DNA of 64,000 nt from Leptonema sp964619535 (GTDB taxonomy: Bacteria > Spirochaetota > Leptospiria > Leptospirales > Leptonemataceae), in NCBI GenBank assembly GCA_964619535.1, contig CAZUEX010000003.1, forward strand, positions 230,856 to 294,855. Reading direction: 5' to 3'. The stretch's first letter is position 1. Every line of letters starts with the position of its first letter. The notes under the pieces are model-generated. The model was not told the DNA's origin and did not search any database. It saw nothing but the letters and a program-made list of their open reading frames with translations. Positions 22,919 through 32,624 of this stretch are shown here, one piece after another. Made by a program: the position numbers and the translations under genes.

Positions 22919-24928
22919 CAGGCGAGCGGTTTTTGCGGGAGCTGTCGCTTCGCGTCCGATGTCGACAACGAGAAGCGTGAAGTCATCATCGAACTGTCCC
23001 GTTCCAATCCACCGACGAACATGGCCATACAGGCGGTCTGCAAATTCATCGGCCGTATCTTCATAATGTGAAACCAGAAAATCGCGCAGACGATCAGAGC
23101 CAAACATGTCACCTTCGTCATTACGAGCCTCTGTAATGCCGTCGGTGAAAAGCAACATGCGATCACCGGCCAGGAGTTCCAGATCGGCACCCTGGACGGC
23201 TGGGTCGGCAAACGGTCCGATCAGCTTTCCTTTTGGACGTGTTTCAAGAGGTTCGGTACGATCCGGATGATAGAGCAGCAAGGGGGGATGCCCAGCCGAT
23301 GCAATGCGGGCCTTCAGAGTTCGGGCATTGATATGCACACAGCTTGCCGAGAGAAAGTAGTCGCCTGTCCTTCCGTAGAGAATCTCATTCATCCCTACAA
23401 GAACGTCCTCGGGATTACGCGCATGCTTTTTCTGCAGATCAAAGGCAATCTGTCCCATAGAGGCGATCAGTGCTGCCGACACTCCGTGGCCTGAAACGTC
23501 TGCAATGATCAGGCATGCTTCGGCCTCACCGGTCTTGATACAATCAAAGAAGTCTCCTCCCACATGATTCATGGGCATGTAGCGAGAGGCAATCAAGAGG
23601 CCATCCATGTTTGGAAGGGTCTTCTGTATAACGCTTGATTGAATGCGTCTGGCTGCATCCAGTTCATGGCGAAGCATGGCCAGCTTCTGCTCCTGTAAGA
23701 GGGATCCGCGCAGTATCCTTTCGCGTTCGGCCTTCAGAGTGTTAATGCGATCCCCCAGGGCAAAAGATAGCAGGATGACTTCGCTGATGGATCCAAGCTG
23801 CATGCCATTTTCTGTCAGAAAGGAAATGGGCAGAAGCTCCAGCGAACGCATAAGCGTGACCACTATGGCAACACAGAGAAAGCCAAAGGCCAGCAAAAAG
23901 TAACGGGCAGGTTGAAAGCCTCTTCGATATACGATGATGGATGTGATGATTGCAATCACCGGTGGTATAGGGGTGGTAATCGTCGCTATGACACTGGCCA
24001 GGTGTGCATCGATGAGAAAGGGCATAACAATGAACACCACTCCCATGGCAATCATGCCCTGAAGAAAGCGATCCATAACCGGGGCGTGAATTCGACTCTG
24101 TAAGAACTCACGGGCAAAGAGGAAGATGAATATCAGCGTCATACCGGTAAAAGTCGGAAAGTAGCGCACCTGTAGAAAGGGCACGTTGGACCAGACCATC
24201 TCAAAGCCGGTTCCCGTGAAACCCAGCTGTACCAGCGAAAATGTGAATACGTAAAGAACATAATACAGGTAACTGATATCCCGAAACGAGAAGAATAGGA
24301 AAAGGTTGTACATCCCCATTACAAAGAGAATACCGAAATACAGGCCCTGAATAAGCTGGTCTCTGCGGTCGAACACAATGAAGGCTTCGGGTTCCCACAC
24401 GGTCATCGGCAGCTGCAGGTTGCCAATGGCCCATGCCCTGATGTAGATCGTTGTTTCTCCGGGTTGCAGTTGCATTGGAAAGACAAAGGCCCGCGTAGGA
24501 TACGGACGCTCTGCAAACGGTTTGCGAACACCTGTTGACCATTGTTCCGTGCTCCCATCGCTGCGCAGGGCATACACATCCAGTGTATCGATATGAGGCC
24601 AGTGTACATGTAGCATTCGGCTGAGCGGTTTATCAGTATAGAGCGTAAAACGCAGCCAGACCCGATCGGTCGTTTCGCCAAAAGCAGGGATCTGCTTTTT
24701 TTCGGGGACGAAGCAATCATCGTTGCTCAACAGATCGGAAAGCCGTTTGCTTCCGTCTGGATCGATGCAGGTTTCTATCATGGCCTTCGTTTCGCCCAGT
24801 ATATCGACGCGATCCGCTGCAACAGGGATCACCGGAGCCGCATCGATTGCATGAACGCTCAGAAAGAGAACAATCATCCATCTGGCAGGGATGGCATTGC
24901 TCGGCCATGCTCTTTTTATCTTTCGCAT
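22910..24928 (-). CDS. 7TM-DISM receptor with SpoIIE/PP2C serine phosphatase domain
   Basis: 672 residues: signal peptide (about 1-31), periplasmic 7TMR-DISM extracellular beta domain (about 70-190, with RVWLRFTLYTDKPLSRMLHVHW), seven membrane helices (about 205-395), a coiled linker, then a PP2C-type phosphatase (about 440-665) with GGDFFDCI, IADVSGHGVSAALIAS, AGHPPLLLY, LLFTDGITEARN and DDDFTLLVVDIG holding the metal aspartates. RsbU/SpoIIE domains switch anti-anti-sigma factors, so it should relay an outside signal to a partner-switching sigma circuit. No partner genes are near. Start 24928 chosen to give the signal peptide; 24985 is possible. Confidence 0.9.
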   Translation of the reverse strand: MRKIKRAWPSNAIPARWMIVLFLSVHAIDAAPVIPVAADRVDILGETKAMIETCIDPDGSKRLSDLLSNDDCFVPEKKQIPAFGETTDRVWLRFTLYTDKPLSRMLHVHWPHIDTLDVYALRSDGSTEQWSTGVRKPFAERPYPTRAFVFPMQLQPGETTIYIRAWAIGNLQLPMTVWEPEAFIVFDRRDQLIQGLYFGILFVMGMYNLFLFFSFRDISYLYYVLYVFTFSLVQLGFTGTGFEMVWSNVPFLQVRYFPTFTGMTLIFIFLFAREFLQSRIHAPVMDRFLQGMIAMGVVFIVMPFLIDAHLASVIATITTPIPPVIAIITSIIVYRRGFQPARYFLLAFGFLCVAIVVTLMRSLELLPISFLTENGMQLGSISEVILLSFALGDRINTLKAERERILRGSLLQEQKLAMLRHELDAARRIQSSVIQKTLPNMDGLLIASRYMPMNHVGGDFFDCIKTGEAEACLIIADVSGHGVSAALIASMGQIAFDLQKKHARNPEDVLVGMNEILYGRTGDYFLSASCVHINARTLKARIASAGHPPLLLYHPDRTEPLETRPKGKLIGPFADPAVQGADLELLAGDRMLLFTDGITEARNDEGDMFGSDRLRDFLVSHYEDTADEFADRLYGHVRRWIGTGQFDDDFTLLVVDIGREATAPAKTARLPV

Positions 24929-25025
24929 GCAGAATACACAGTAAAGGAGATGGTTTTGCAAGCAAGCAAGAAGCCGGTACTTCATAAAACGGTTGTGTAT
25001 GCATAATAGCACATGATGTGGACAC

Positions 25026-26258
25026 ATGATGCCGTCTTTCCGCTTGATTTTATCCGTTCTGCCTGCCATCTTTCTGGCCTGCACATCCACCTGGTCCGCG
25101 CCGCCCGGGGGAAGGGTGGCCAAATCCGTCTGTCTTATGCAGCCCGAAGGCTGTCCCTGTTACAGTACAGCCGATGGCAGGCAGGTGGTGACGCGAATCT
25201 ATCATAACGAGGCCTTGATCGAGGCCGGTACTCCGGAAGGCCCGTATACGCCCGTAGCCCGCTATTCCGGTCACCCTTTGCAAGAGGACGATTCCATCTG
25301 TTATTTTCCGACCACATCGCTACGCTGGCAGCCGCCTGCCGTGGATCGCATCCTGACGATTCAGAAGAAGAATCACAGTCCGTTGCCGCTACACGTTCTG
25401 TTTCACGGACTGAAGGCTGAAAATGCCAAAGAGCAGGTTTCATCCTATAGAAGACAGAGGCTTGGAAGGTTCTGGTTTACCTACTACCATCTTGCCCTGG
25501 AAGAACATCATCCCGGGCCCCGGGTAGCGGTTCGCTCCCCCAGCAATCAGGTCATAGGTCATGCTTCCAGGGCCTTTCTGACCCAGGTGCGCTGGCAGGG
25601 CAGTGGAATCGCCGCAGATGGAAAGAAATACCACTACTCGGGGATTCAAGGACGCTATCACCTGTATGACGAAGATTGGGGGATGGGCGCCGGTCGTGGC
25701 TATGAGGTCTATCCGTACCGGACGATCGCCGTTAACTTTAAGGGATTCTGCCGGCGTCTATACCCGAACGATGCAAAACGATACCACAGCTGTAGACGGG
25801 GAGGGTTGCTGGGCATTGCCGTCTTCATGCCAGAGGTAGCGGCCCGGAAGGCAAAGATGGAAGATGGGTCGGTGCATGACGGCTGGTTTTGCGTTACCGA
25901 TACCGGCGCGCCCACCCATATCAAGGATGACCGCATCGACATCTTTGTGGGTGCCCATGGTGGAGGGAATCCCTATCTGCCTGCTTCACGACAGTGGAAT
26001 TATCTCTATGCCGCCGGCCTGCGTAACAGTGTACCGTGGGATTGGAGACTCTGGAAGACCGAACGTCAGCGTGTATGGTGCGATCTCAGCCGTCTTCCGA
26101 AACCCGGAGAGACGCCTGATCCCAAACGCCATTGTTTGCATGATTACCATGCGACGACACCACAGAAGGCCGTTACGATGGAGGTGGCCTTTACTCCATC
26201 AGGAGATCTTCTACGTTGCCGGACCGGTCGACAGATTCGTAAGATCCAAAAGCGGTGA
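25026..26258 (+). CDS. 3D-domain lipoprotein (MltA C-terminal-like), putative cell-wall protein
   Basis: 410 residues with a lipoprotein signal (lipobox-like AIFLAC, Cys19). The C-terminal third holds a 3D domain: GIAVFMPEVAARKAKMEDG, CVTDTGAPTHIKDDRIDIFVG, with the three conserved aspartates seen in MltA lytic transglycosylases and resuscitation proteins. The MltA insert domain is not obvious, so catalysis on peptidoglycan is likely but not certain. It converges on a penicillin-binding protein gene, giving a cell-wall neighbourhood. Confidence 0.7.
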   Translation: MMPSFRLILSVLPAIFLACTSTWSAPPGGRVAKSVCLMQPEGCPCYSTADGRQVVTRIYHNEALIEAGTPEGPYTPVARYSGHPLQEDDSICYFPTTSLRWQPPAVDRILTIQKKNHSPLPLHVLFHGLKAENAKEQVSSYRRQRLGRFWFTYYHLALEEHHPGPRVAVRSPSNQVIGHASRAFLTQVRWQGSGIAADGKKYHYSGIQGRYHLYDEDWGMGAGRGYEVYPYRTIAVNFKGFCRRLYPNDAKRYHSCRRGGLLGIAVFMPEVAARKAKMEDGSVHDGWFCVTDTGAPTHIKDDRIDIFVGAHGGGNPYLPASRQWNYLYAAGLRNSVPWDWRLWKTERQRVWCDLSRLPKPGETPDPKRHCLHDYHATTPQKAVTMEVAFTPSGDLLRCRTGRQIRKIQKR

Positions 26259-28136
26259 TTACTCTGCAAAAAGGGTGATCTGAGTCGTATCGCGAAGCAG
26301 TGTTCCAGGTGCGGGCTGTTGCCGAAAAATATAGCCGGCGCCGCGAACATTCAGACGGATCTCCGGGTGCATGATCGACCATTCTACGGCCGTCCGCACC
26401 GGATGATTCCTGAAGTCTGGCAGCCGCCCCTCTGTGGCTTTTAATCGCTGCAGGGCCCGTTTGTAGATCTCTTCGGCTCCTCTTGCGGATGTGCTGGCTT
26501 CCGGCCGGGTCTGCCGGTACTCTGCTACATCGAAAACCTCTGCATGGGCTTCGATGAAGGGGAGGATGCTCTTAACAAATGCTGCAAATACGGGTGCGGA
26601 TAACCCTCCTCCCGATTGGTCACCACCGACACCATCGTACAGGATCAGCACAGCATAGCGTGGCTTGCTTGCCGGGAAGGCACCGAGAAAGGAGGTGGAA
26701 TAACGATCGATGTAACCGGCAGCGCTCGATTTCTGAGCCGTTCCGGTTTTTCCTATGATCTCAATCGTTTTGAGATTGGCAGCTCGGCCGGTTCCTGATG
26801 TAACAACAGCCCTCATCATGCGGTTCAGCGTTCGCAGCCTATCCGGGTGCAGGGAGGTGGGCTTTGATAAAATCTGCATCTCATCGAGAACGATTCCCTC
26901 TTCCGTTACAATGCGTTTCATCAATGAGGGCTGTACCAGGCTGCCTCCGTTTACCAGGGCTGCAAAGCCTCGCAGAAGCTGGATCGGTGTCACACTGATC
27001 CCCTGCCCGATGGGTGTGTAATAGTGTGTGGCCTGGACCCAGTTTTTCAGGGCAGGCATGTAGCCGCGGGTTTCGCCGCTTCCATCGGGCAAGACTCCGG
27101 TTCTTTCCTGGAAGCCAAACTCCTGCAGATATTTATACAGGGTGGGACTATCGATGGTGGCAGCGGCCTGAATCATCCCCACGTTGCATGATTTTTCGAT
27201 GATTCCATAAAGATCGAGCTCTCCGTGGGCATGCACTTTCCCATGACGCAGGCAGCGCACGGTTCCGCCATGAAAGGGGAACTCCCCTGTACACATGAAG
27301 CGTTGCTTTAGTATGTCTGGCCTTTCGTTTAAGACTGCCGCTGCAGCGAATACCTTCATTGTTGATCCAGGCTCATAGTTTAACCGAATTGCCCAGATGC
27401 CTTTTCGAGTGGCCTCATCACGATAGTAGTAGTTGGGATCAAAGTCCGGCAGGTTGGCCATGGCCAGAACCTCACCGGTTTCGACGTCCATCATGATGCC
27501 CACAGCCCGGTCCGCCCCTGACTCTACAAAACGTTCGCGCAGGGCCTTCTCCATACGATACTGCAGAATAGAATCAATCGTCAAATACAGTGTGGGGCCG
27601 CGCTCGTACCCACGGCCGGTCAGGATATCGTTGTAAACGTACTCCAGACCGGCCAGGGCACGGGTGGAGTCACGGCCGGTAAAGCCAAGGAGATTCGATG
27701 CCAGTCGCCCGGACGGGTAGACCCGGCGGTTTTCGTATTCCCGGTAGACCCCGGGAAGACGCAGGTCCATGATCTGCTGTGCTGTGAAGTTATCCACCTG
27801 CCTCTGCAAAAGGAAGTATTTTCGTCCCTGATAGAGATAGATCTTTTTCAGGATGCTGGCAGTATCGGTGTCAAGGTAACCGGCCAGGTAGCGGGCGGTG
27901 AACTCAGGATCAAGCAGCTCCGGTGGTGCAATGCCTATGGTGCTTGCCTCTTCGGTGACGGCCAGGCTGATGCCACGCCGGTCCTTGATGGGACCGCGGA
28001 TCGTTGCTCCAGGGCCTGGCTTCCGGCTGCTCAGATCAAACAGGCCTGCAAGATAGGCGGCGCGGCCGAGCACAAGAAGAAAGCCCAGACAGAGAAAGGC
28101 AAGGAAGACCATCAATCTGAGCCGGCGCTTACTCAT
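26259..28136 (-). CDS. Penicillin-binding protein, FtsI/PBP2B-like transpeptidase with PASTA domain
   Basis: 625 residues: one N-terminal membrane helix (about 8-28), the class B dimerisation domain (about 45-180) and a transpeptidase domain with SxxK (GSTMK, Ser258), SxN (SCN, about 316-318) and KTG (about 463-465). The last ~55 residues form one PASTA-like domain (GAGYIFRQQPAPGTLL). It cross-links septal or sidewall peptidoglycan in the periplasm. Start at 28136, one base after the signal peptidase stop, so the two are coupled. A long N-terminal reading overlapping that gene is rejected. Confidence 0.9.
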   Translation of the reverse strand: MSKRRLRLMVFLAFLCLGFLLVLGRAAYLAGLFDLSSRKPGPGATIRGPIKDRRGISLAVTEEASTIGIAPPELLDPEFTARYLAGYLDTDTASILKKIYLYQGRKYFLLQRQVDNFTAQQIMDLRLPGVYREYENRRVYPSGRLASNLLGFTGRDSTRALAGLEYVYNDILTGRGYERGPTLYLTIDSILQYRMEKALRERFVESGADRAVGIMMDVETGEVLAMANLPDFDPNYYYRDEATRKGIWAIRLNYEPGSTMKVFAAAAVLNERPDILKQRFMCTGEFPFHGGTVRCLRHGKVHAHGELDLYGIIEKSCNVGMIQAAATIDSPTLYKYLQEFGFQERTGVLPDGSGETRGYMPALKNWVQATHYYTPIGQGISVTPIQLLRGFAALVNGGSLVQPSLMKRIVTEEGIVLDEMQILSKPTSLHPDRLRTLNRMMRAVVTSGTGRAANLKTIEIIGKTGTAQKSSAAGYIDRYSTSFLGAFPASKPRYAVLILYDGVGGDQSGGGLSAPVFAAFVKSILPFIEAHAEVFDVAEYRQTRPEASTSARGAEEIYKRALQRLKATEGRLPDFRNHPVRTAVEWSIMHPEIRLNVRGAGYIFRQQPAPGTLLRDTTQITLFAE

Positions 28137-28137
28137 C

Positions 28138-29037
28138 TTAGAATACAAAATTGCCCCATCGGCGTCCCTGTACAGCTGAAATCGGAATAAAACCGATGGT
28201 ACGGGAGTCACGACTTTCCGTAAAGGCATCCCCCAGCACAAGGAGCCCCTCTGCCGGTACCTGCCCGGAGGTTCCAATGCCCTGCAGGCTGGCATAGAGG
28301 AAGACGGGATCGAGGTGTTCGAATCGTCGGGGAGGGTCGGTGACGGGATTCTGATGCCTTTCTGGATACGGCTCGATGCGGGCAATCTCTCCCGAGGGTG
28401 TGCGCAGCGGTTCGCCATCGATGAGCAGCATCTGATCGCTGAACCGGTAGGTCTGATGTGGCAGGGCTGCCACCCTCTTGATATAGTAACGGCCTTCCCT
28501 GCCCTCTGGAAAATCAAAAACGATGATATCTCCTTTTGCCGGGGGACGGGCGAACAGCGTACGTGACCAGGGCGGACCGGGATCAGAATCCTGCAGCAGC
28601 GAAAAGGGGAAGTCCAGGGCCGGCAGATGCAGCCCTGTACTCAGTCGCTCTACGACGATTATGTCTCCGTTTTGAAGGGCAGGACTCATGCTGGGCCCAT
28701 CGACGCGCACCACGTCAACCACCATGATGCGGACGTGGAAAACAAGAAGCAAAAGAGCAAGCAAGGTGGCTCGTCCGCGCATTCGCCCCGTCAGGGTGGT
28801 CAGCGCGAGGACGATTCCCGAAAGAAAAAGCAGCCAGGCGATGGCCCGAAAAAAAGGGCTATAATATAATCGAGGATCGGACAGCAGGCGATTCGAAAAA
28901 AACCACCCTCCGTAAAAGAACAGTGCAGCGCGTAAGTAGTTTCGCGTAGTTGAAAATGGTTTTACAGGAGAGAAGCTTTCCTCTCTTCTGTTCTCTGTTT
29001 CTTTTTTTCCAATTTTCAGAGGCAGCATCTCCCACAT
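28138..29037 (-). CDS. lepB: Signal peptidase I
   Basis: 299 residues with three hydrophobic helices before the catalytic part. The serine lies in VDGPSMSPAL (about Ser116) and the lysine in GRYYIKRVA (about Lys187); LGDAFTESRDSRTIGFIP is the conserved box with SRDSR. It cleaves signal peptides on the outer face of the inner membrane. The N-terminus is longer than usual. Its ATG (29037) shares bases with the ATG of the divergent gene at 29036, which is unusual; ATG 29028 is an alternative start. Confidence 0.9.
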   Translation of the reverse strand: MWEMLPLKIGKKETENRREESFSPVKPFSTTRNYLRAALFFYGGWFFSNRLLSDPRLYYSPFFRAIAWLLFLSGIVLALTTLTGRMRGRATLLALLLLVFHVRIMVVDVVRVDGPSMSPALQNGDIIVVERLSTGLHLPALDFPFSLLQDSDPGPPWSRTLFARPPAKGDIIVFDFPEGREGRYYIKRVAALPHQTYRFSDQMLLIDGEPLRTPSGEIARIEPYPERHQNPVTDPPRRFEHLDPVFLYASLQGIGTSGQVPAEGLLVLGDAFTESRDSRTIGFIPISAVQGRRWGNFVF

Positions 29038-31006
29038 GACCGAAGAAAATCCCTTGTTTACGGAACTGTACCGCCTCGATGCCGCTTCGTTGAAACGGCT
29101 GCTCAAGATCTGGAACATCCAGAAACCGGGTCGGGACAAGAAAAGTCAGATTCATCAGCTCATGGAAACCATGAGTGATGAGTTCTATGTACGCGGCATC
29201 CTCGAAAAGCTCAGCCCTGTGCAGGTAGGAATCTACACAGCCATCCTGTCAACGAAAGACAGGGTGATGACGCTCGGCGAAATCGCAAGAAAATTCTCCC
29301 TGCAACCGGCTTCGGCAGAGATGGAAATGGGCGTCCTGAAACGCTATTTCCTGGTCTACCAGCGCAAGAATCGGGAACGATTGACCAACACGCTGGACCG
29401 CTATTATGCCTATCGTGAAAGCTCGGAGCACGTTCGTATCGAAACGAACGATAAAGGCCAGAAATTCCGGCAATCCCTTGTAAAGGTCCTTCGTGGACGC
29501 AAAGAGTTGCCTCCAGAGTGGAAGAAGGCTGCCAATGCCCTCAACACCAAAGCGGGCATTCAGGAGCACCTGAAAAAGCTCATCGATGAATTGAGTGATC
29601 TCGAGCAGGAACTCGTGCTCCGGGCCTATAACCAGGGCGGCATCCTTGAGATCCTCCCTGCACGCGAATTCATTGAAGAAGAGCGCGGCAAGTGGATCGA
29701 AATTGTACGCAAGCTGGACAGGATGGGCATCCTGCTCGACGACTACTATGTTGACGAACGCTTCGTGCGTTTGCTCATCATGCCGGTTGAGGTGTTCGAT
29801 TACCTGACCGAGTTTCCTCTGATCCTGAAGCCCAAGAAAGGGATCAAACGAAGTCAGGAGAAGGTGGTCTGCAACGACCTGGACTTCTTTATCAACATCA
29901 AGAAGCAGATTGTTTATATTACCCGTAAGGGGCTGAATCTCGCCAAATCGGGTAAAATCAAACAAACGGACCTGCGAGAAACCGAAAACCGGCTTCTGCG
30001 GCCGGATATCTCTCTGTTTCTCGAAAAGAGTCAGATCTACCAGATCGAACTGCTGCTGCCGGTGATGCGGCTGCTCGACATTGTGCGTACGAAAAAGGAC
30101 GATGTTGTCCTGCGCAATGATTATGATGCCGTTCTGCAGAGTGATCCTCTAAACCTGCTGAAGCAGGTGATGGCAGAGGTCAGAAAGTCTCGCGAGCGCG
30201 TTACCCGCTACGAAGAGGTCTTCGAGTCTGTCTACGTTCCGTTCTTTCTGCCCGATGTATTTGATGAAACGGTAAAGCTGATCAGCGAGATGGGTCCCTG
30301 TCTTTACACGACGGTCATGGCCATCATGATTCGCGAGCACGTCGTTCTCAGTAAGGATTTTCGCATTCAGACGTTTCCGGATCAGCTGAATGACTACCGG
30401 AAAGAGCTGACATCGGCGCTCTTCTTTCTGCAGCTTTTTGGCCTGATTCGCACCCATTATCCGGATCGCTGGGTGGAGATCTCGCCGCTTGGAGAGCATT
30501 TCTTTAACAAGAAGCCGCTGAAAGAAGACGACGAGAAGGGTGGTATCATTATCAACCCTGACCTGAGCATCATTGCCATACCTGAAAAGCTCAGTCTGCA
30601 TGGTCTGTATCTGCTGAAGGCCTTCTGCGAGGTTAAATCGTTCGAGAACGTGTATAACTTCCAGCTTACACGTGAGTCCTTCCAGGAAGGGCTTTTGCTG
30701 AAGGCCAGCAAAGAAGAGTTTGTGGACTTTCTGAAGCGAACCTCGCGCAACGAACTTCCGCAAAACCTCGCCTACTCGCTTGAAGAATGGACGAATAACT
30801 TTCCGCTCGTGACCATCACCGACGAATGTGTCGTTCTGCGAACGGAAGACCCGAACCACATGGACCTTCTTCTTGGCCAGATTGGAGCGAAAAAGGTGGT
30901 GCTGGAGCAGATCAGTCCTACGACGATCCTCATTGACCCTGACCGGATCTATGAGGTCGTAGAACAGGTGGAACGCTTGAATCTCATTGTGAAACTGGTA
31001 CGCTGA
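29036..31006 (+). CDS. Protein with XPB/Ssl2 N-terminal-like helicase-associated domain
   Basis: 656 residues, soluble. The C-terminal part (about 505-650) matches the helicase-associated domain PF13625: IIINPDLSIIAIPEKLSLHGLYLLKAFCEV, FQLTRESFQEGLLLKASKEEFVDFLKRTSRNELPQNL, and a final VVLEQISPTTILIDPDRIYEVVEQVERL. In many bacteria this domain is fused to a helicase; here no helicase motifs are found in the first 500 residues, which appear helical and winged-helix-like. A role in DNA repair or transcription is only suggested. First gene of a four-gene operon; the next start overlaps its stop by one base. Confidence 0.7.
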   Translation: MTEENPLFTELYRLDAASLKRLLKIWNIQKPGRDKKSQIHQLMETMSDEFYVRGILEKLSPVQVGIYTAILSTKDRVMTLGEIARKFSLQPASAEMEMGVLKRYFLVYQRKNRERLTNTLDRYYAYRESSEHVRIETNDKGQKFRQSLVKVLRGRKELPPEWKKAANALNTKAGIQEHLKKLIDELSDLEQELVLRAYNQGGILEILPAREFIEEERGKWIEIVRKLDRMGILLDDYYVDERFVRLLIMPVEVFDYLTEFPLILKPKKGIKRSQEKVVCNDLDFFINIKKQIVYITRKGLNLAKSGKIKQTDLRETENRLLRPDISLFLEKSQIYQIELLLPVMRLLDIVRTKKDDVVLRNDYDAVLQSDPLNLLKQVMAEVRKSRERVTRYEEVFESVYVPFFLPDVFDETVKLISEMGPCLYTTVMAIMIREHVVLSKDFRIQTFPDQLNDYRKELTSALFFLQLFGLIRTHYPDRWVEISPLGEHFFNKKPLKEDDEKGGIIINPDLSIIAIPEKLSLHGLYLLKAFCEVKSFENVYNFQLTRESFQEGLLLKASKEEFVDFLKRTSRNELPQNLAYSLEEWTNNFPLVTITDECVVLRTEDPNHMDLLLGQIGAKKVVLEQISPTTILIDPDRIYEVVEQVERLNLIVKLVR

Positions 31007-31437
31007 TGAAAGCCCTCGCCATGCAGTTGTTGTTTGTCCTTGTGGCTTTCGCTTCCTGTGGCGACAGCACGGTTCACAGTGGTTCTTTAACCCTGGCCCG
31101 TAATCCCTCTGGTTTTCCCGAGGATTTTCCGCCAGAGCTGATCTATCCGCAAACACAGCCGGAGTTACTGGGCGAGCTTGATACGGCGGGCTACTGGTCG
31201 CCCGCTCAGTATGCGATTCTGCTCCAGACCTCTGACTCGGGCGAAGATGTTGTAGCCCATTACCTGAATGTACTGAAAAGAGAGGGCTGGCAGATTCTGC
31301 AGAGCCGCCACTTCGCAGAAGAGAATAGAACGGTCATCGTTGCCGAAAGTTTTATACAGCAAACGGCTACCATCGTTGTCGAAACGGGTAACCCCGCGCG
31401 CATCAAGCTTTACCTGAAAAAAAGCTCTGATGATTGA
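31006..31437 (+). CDS. Hypothetical lipoprotein
   Basis: 143 residues with signal peptide and lipobox VAFASC (Cys18). The mature part has a pattern seen in small envelope lipoproteins (YPQTQPELLGEL, VVAHYLNVLKREGWQIL, VIVAESF), like proteins with a 'difference of two forms' alpha/beta fold, but no family is certain. Overlaps the preceding stop in TGATG and is followed closely by a permease gene. Confidence 0.65.
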   Translation: MKALAMQLLFVLVAFASCGDSTVHSGSLTLARNPSGFPEDFPPELIYPQTQPELLGELDTAGYWSPAQYAILLQTSDSGEDVVAHYLNVLKREGWQILQSRHFAEENRTVIVAESFIQQTATIVVETGNPARIKLYLKKSSDD

Positions 31438-31445
31438 GAGCAGCA

Positions 31446-32624
31446 ATGAAGCATGAGTCAAATGGAGAAAAAAAGCGACCGCAGATCCGTACCGTTCAGC
31501 GTGATGTAATCGCTCCCATTGCCTCTGGCCTTTTTCTCATCGGTGCCGGTGTTCTTGTCTTCTTTACCTTTCGGTCGTTTGGCTGGGCCGTCTTCATGGC
31601 CATACTTCTCTATACGGCCTTTGAAGGCATATACCGACGCCTGCGCAGTACCGTAAAGAACAGAGACATTGCTGCAAGTCTGACGTTGATCATCATCCTC
31701 TTTGTCGTGCTCGGCCCTCTTGGAACGGTCATGCTTCTTATTATCGAACAGGGCGTGAACATTGTGGGCTATCTCCGCAACTTCGTGGAGTCCGACCAGA
31801 TTCTCTTACTTGCCAAAACCTTCCCTGGCCTGATCGACTTTGTCACGGATCGCGGTTTTTTCTGGGTGTACTGGCTGGATCGTCTCTTCCTGGTCTTAAA
31901 CGAATACTCTGATGTGATTGACTCGCTTCGTTTTGGGGAGCTCGTTGGCGGCGCCTACAGCTACTTCCTTGGCGGGGTCGGCATGTCGATCTCTTTTGTG
32001 CTGAATCTCAGCTTTGGTTTGATTCTGCTGTATTTCCTTCTTCGCGAAGGGGATTCCTTTTACCAGATGATCCGGCAGGCCATGCCCCTTTCGGGAGAAG
32101 TTGTCGATCAGTTCAAGGATCGCATGAAAGAGATCCTGCAGGCCATCCTCAAGGGCAATGTGTTTATTGCCATTCTACAGGGTACAATGGTAGGTATAGG
32201 CCTCTGGGTCTGCGGTATTCCGAATGCCTTGCTTTACGGTTCTGTTGCTTCTTTTCTTTCGATTATACCCGTCATCGGCACGGCCTTTGTCTGGGCCCCG
32301 GCCGCTCTGTTTCTCTACTTCGTGGAACAGGAAGCGGTTCTTGGCGCAGGCCTGGCCGTCTATAGCTTTGCCTGCTATCTGATTCTCGAAAACATCGTCA
32401 AGCCCCGTATCCTGGACCGAAAGCTCGGAGTGCATTCTCTGCTTCTGTTCTTCGCCATACTGGGAGGCCTGAAAGAGTTCGGCATCACGGGCTTTATCCT
32501 CGGTCCTCTGATTCTTGCCATCTTCCTCACCATATGGCGAATCTACCACATATGGGAGGAAAGCGAAGAACTGGAACCTGCACAGGAAGGCTTGAATGAT
32601 GTGAAAGACAGGGGCGAGTCATGA
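31446..32624 (+). CDS. AI-2E family transporter (PerM-like permease)
   Basis: About 392 residues with eight predicted membrane helices in the AI-2E/PerM arrangement: two near the N-terminus, a pair after 60-95, a long middle loop, then four helices including VGIGLWVCGIPNALLYGSVASFLSIIPVIGTAFVWAPA and the closing GFILGPLILAIFLTIWRI. Family members export varied small molecules or sodium; substrate unknown. ATG 31446 is preferred over a TTG at 31434. Overlaps xseA by four bases. Confidence 0.85.
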   Translation: MKHESNGEKKRPQIRTVQRDVIAPIASGLFLIGAGVLVFFTFRSFGWAVFMAILLYTAFEGIYRRLRSTVKNRDIAASLTLIIILFVVLGPLGTVMLLIIEQGVNIVGYLRNFVESDQILLLAKTFPGLIDFVTDRGFFWVYWLDRLFLVLNEYSDVIDSLRFGELVGGAYSYFLGGVGMSISFVLNLSFGLILLYFLLREGDSFYQMIRQAMPLSGEVVDQFKDRMKEILQAILKGNVFIAILQGTMVGIGLWVCGIPNALLYGSVASFLSIIPVIGTAFVWAPAALFLYFVEQEAVLGAGLAVYSFACYLILENIVKPRILDRKLGVHSLLLFFAILGGLKEFGITGFILGPLILAIFLTIWRIYHIWEESEELEPAQEGLNDVKDRGES

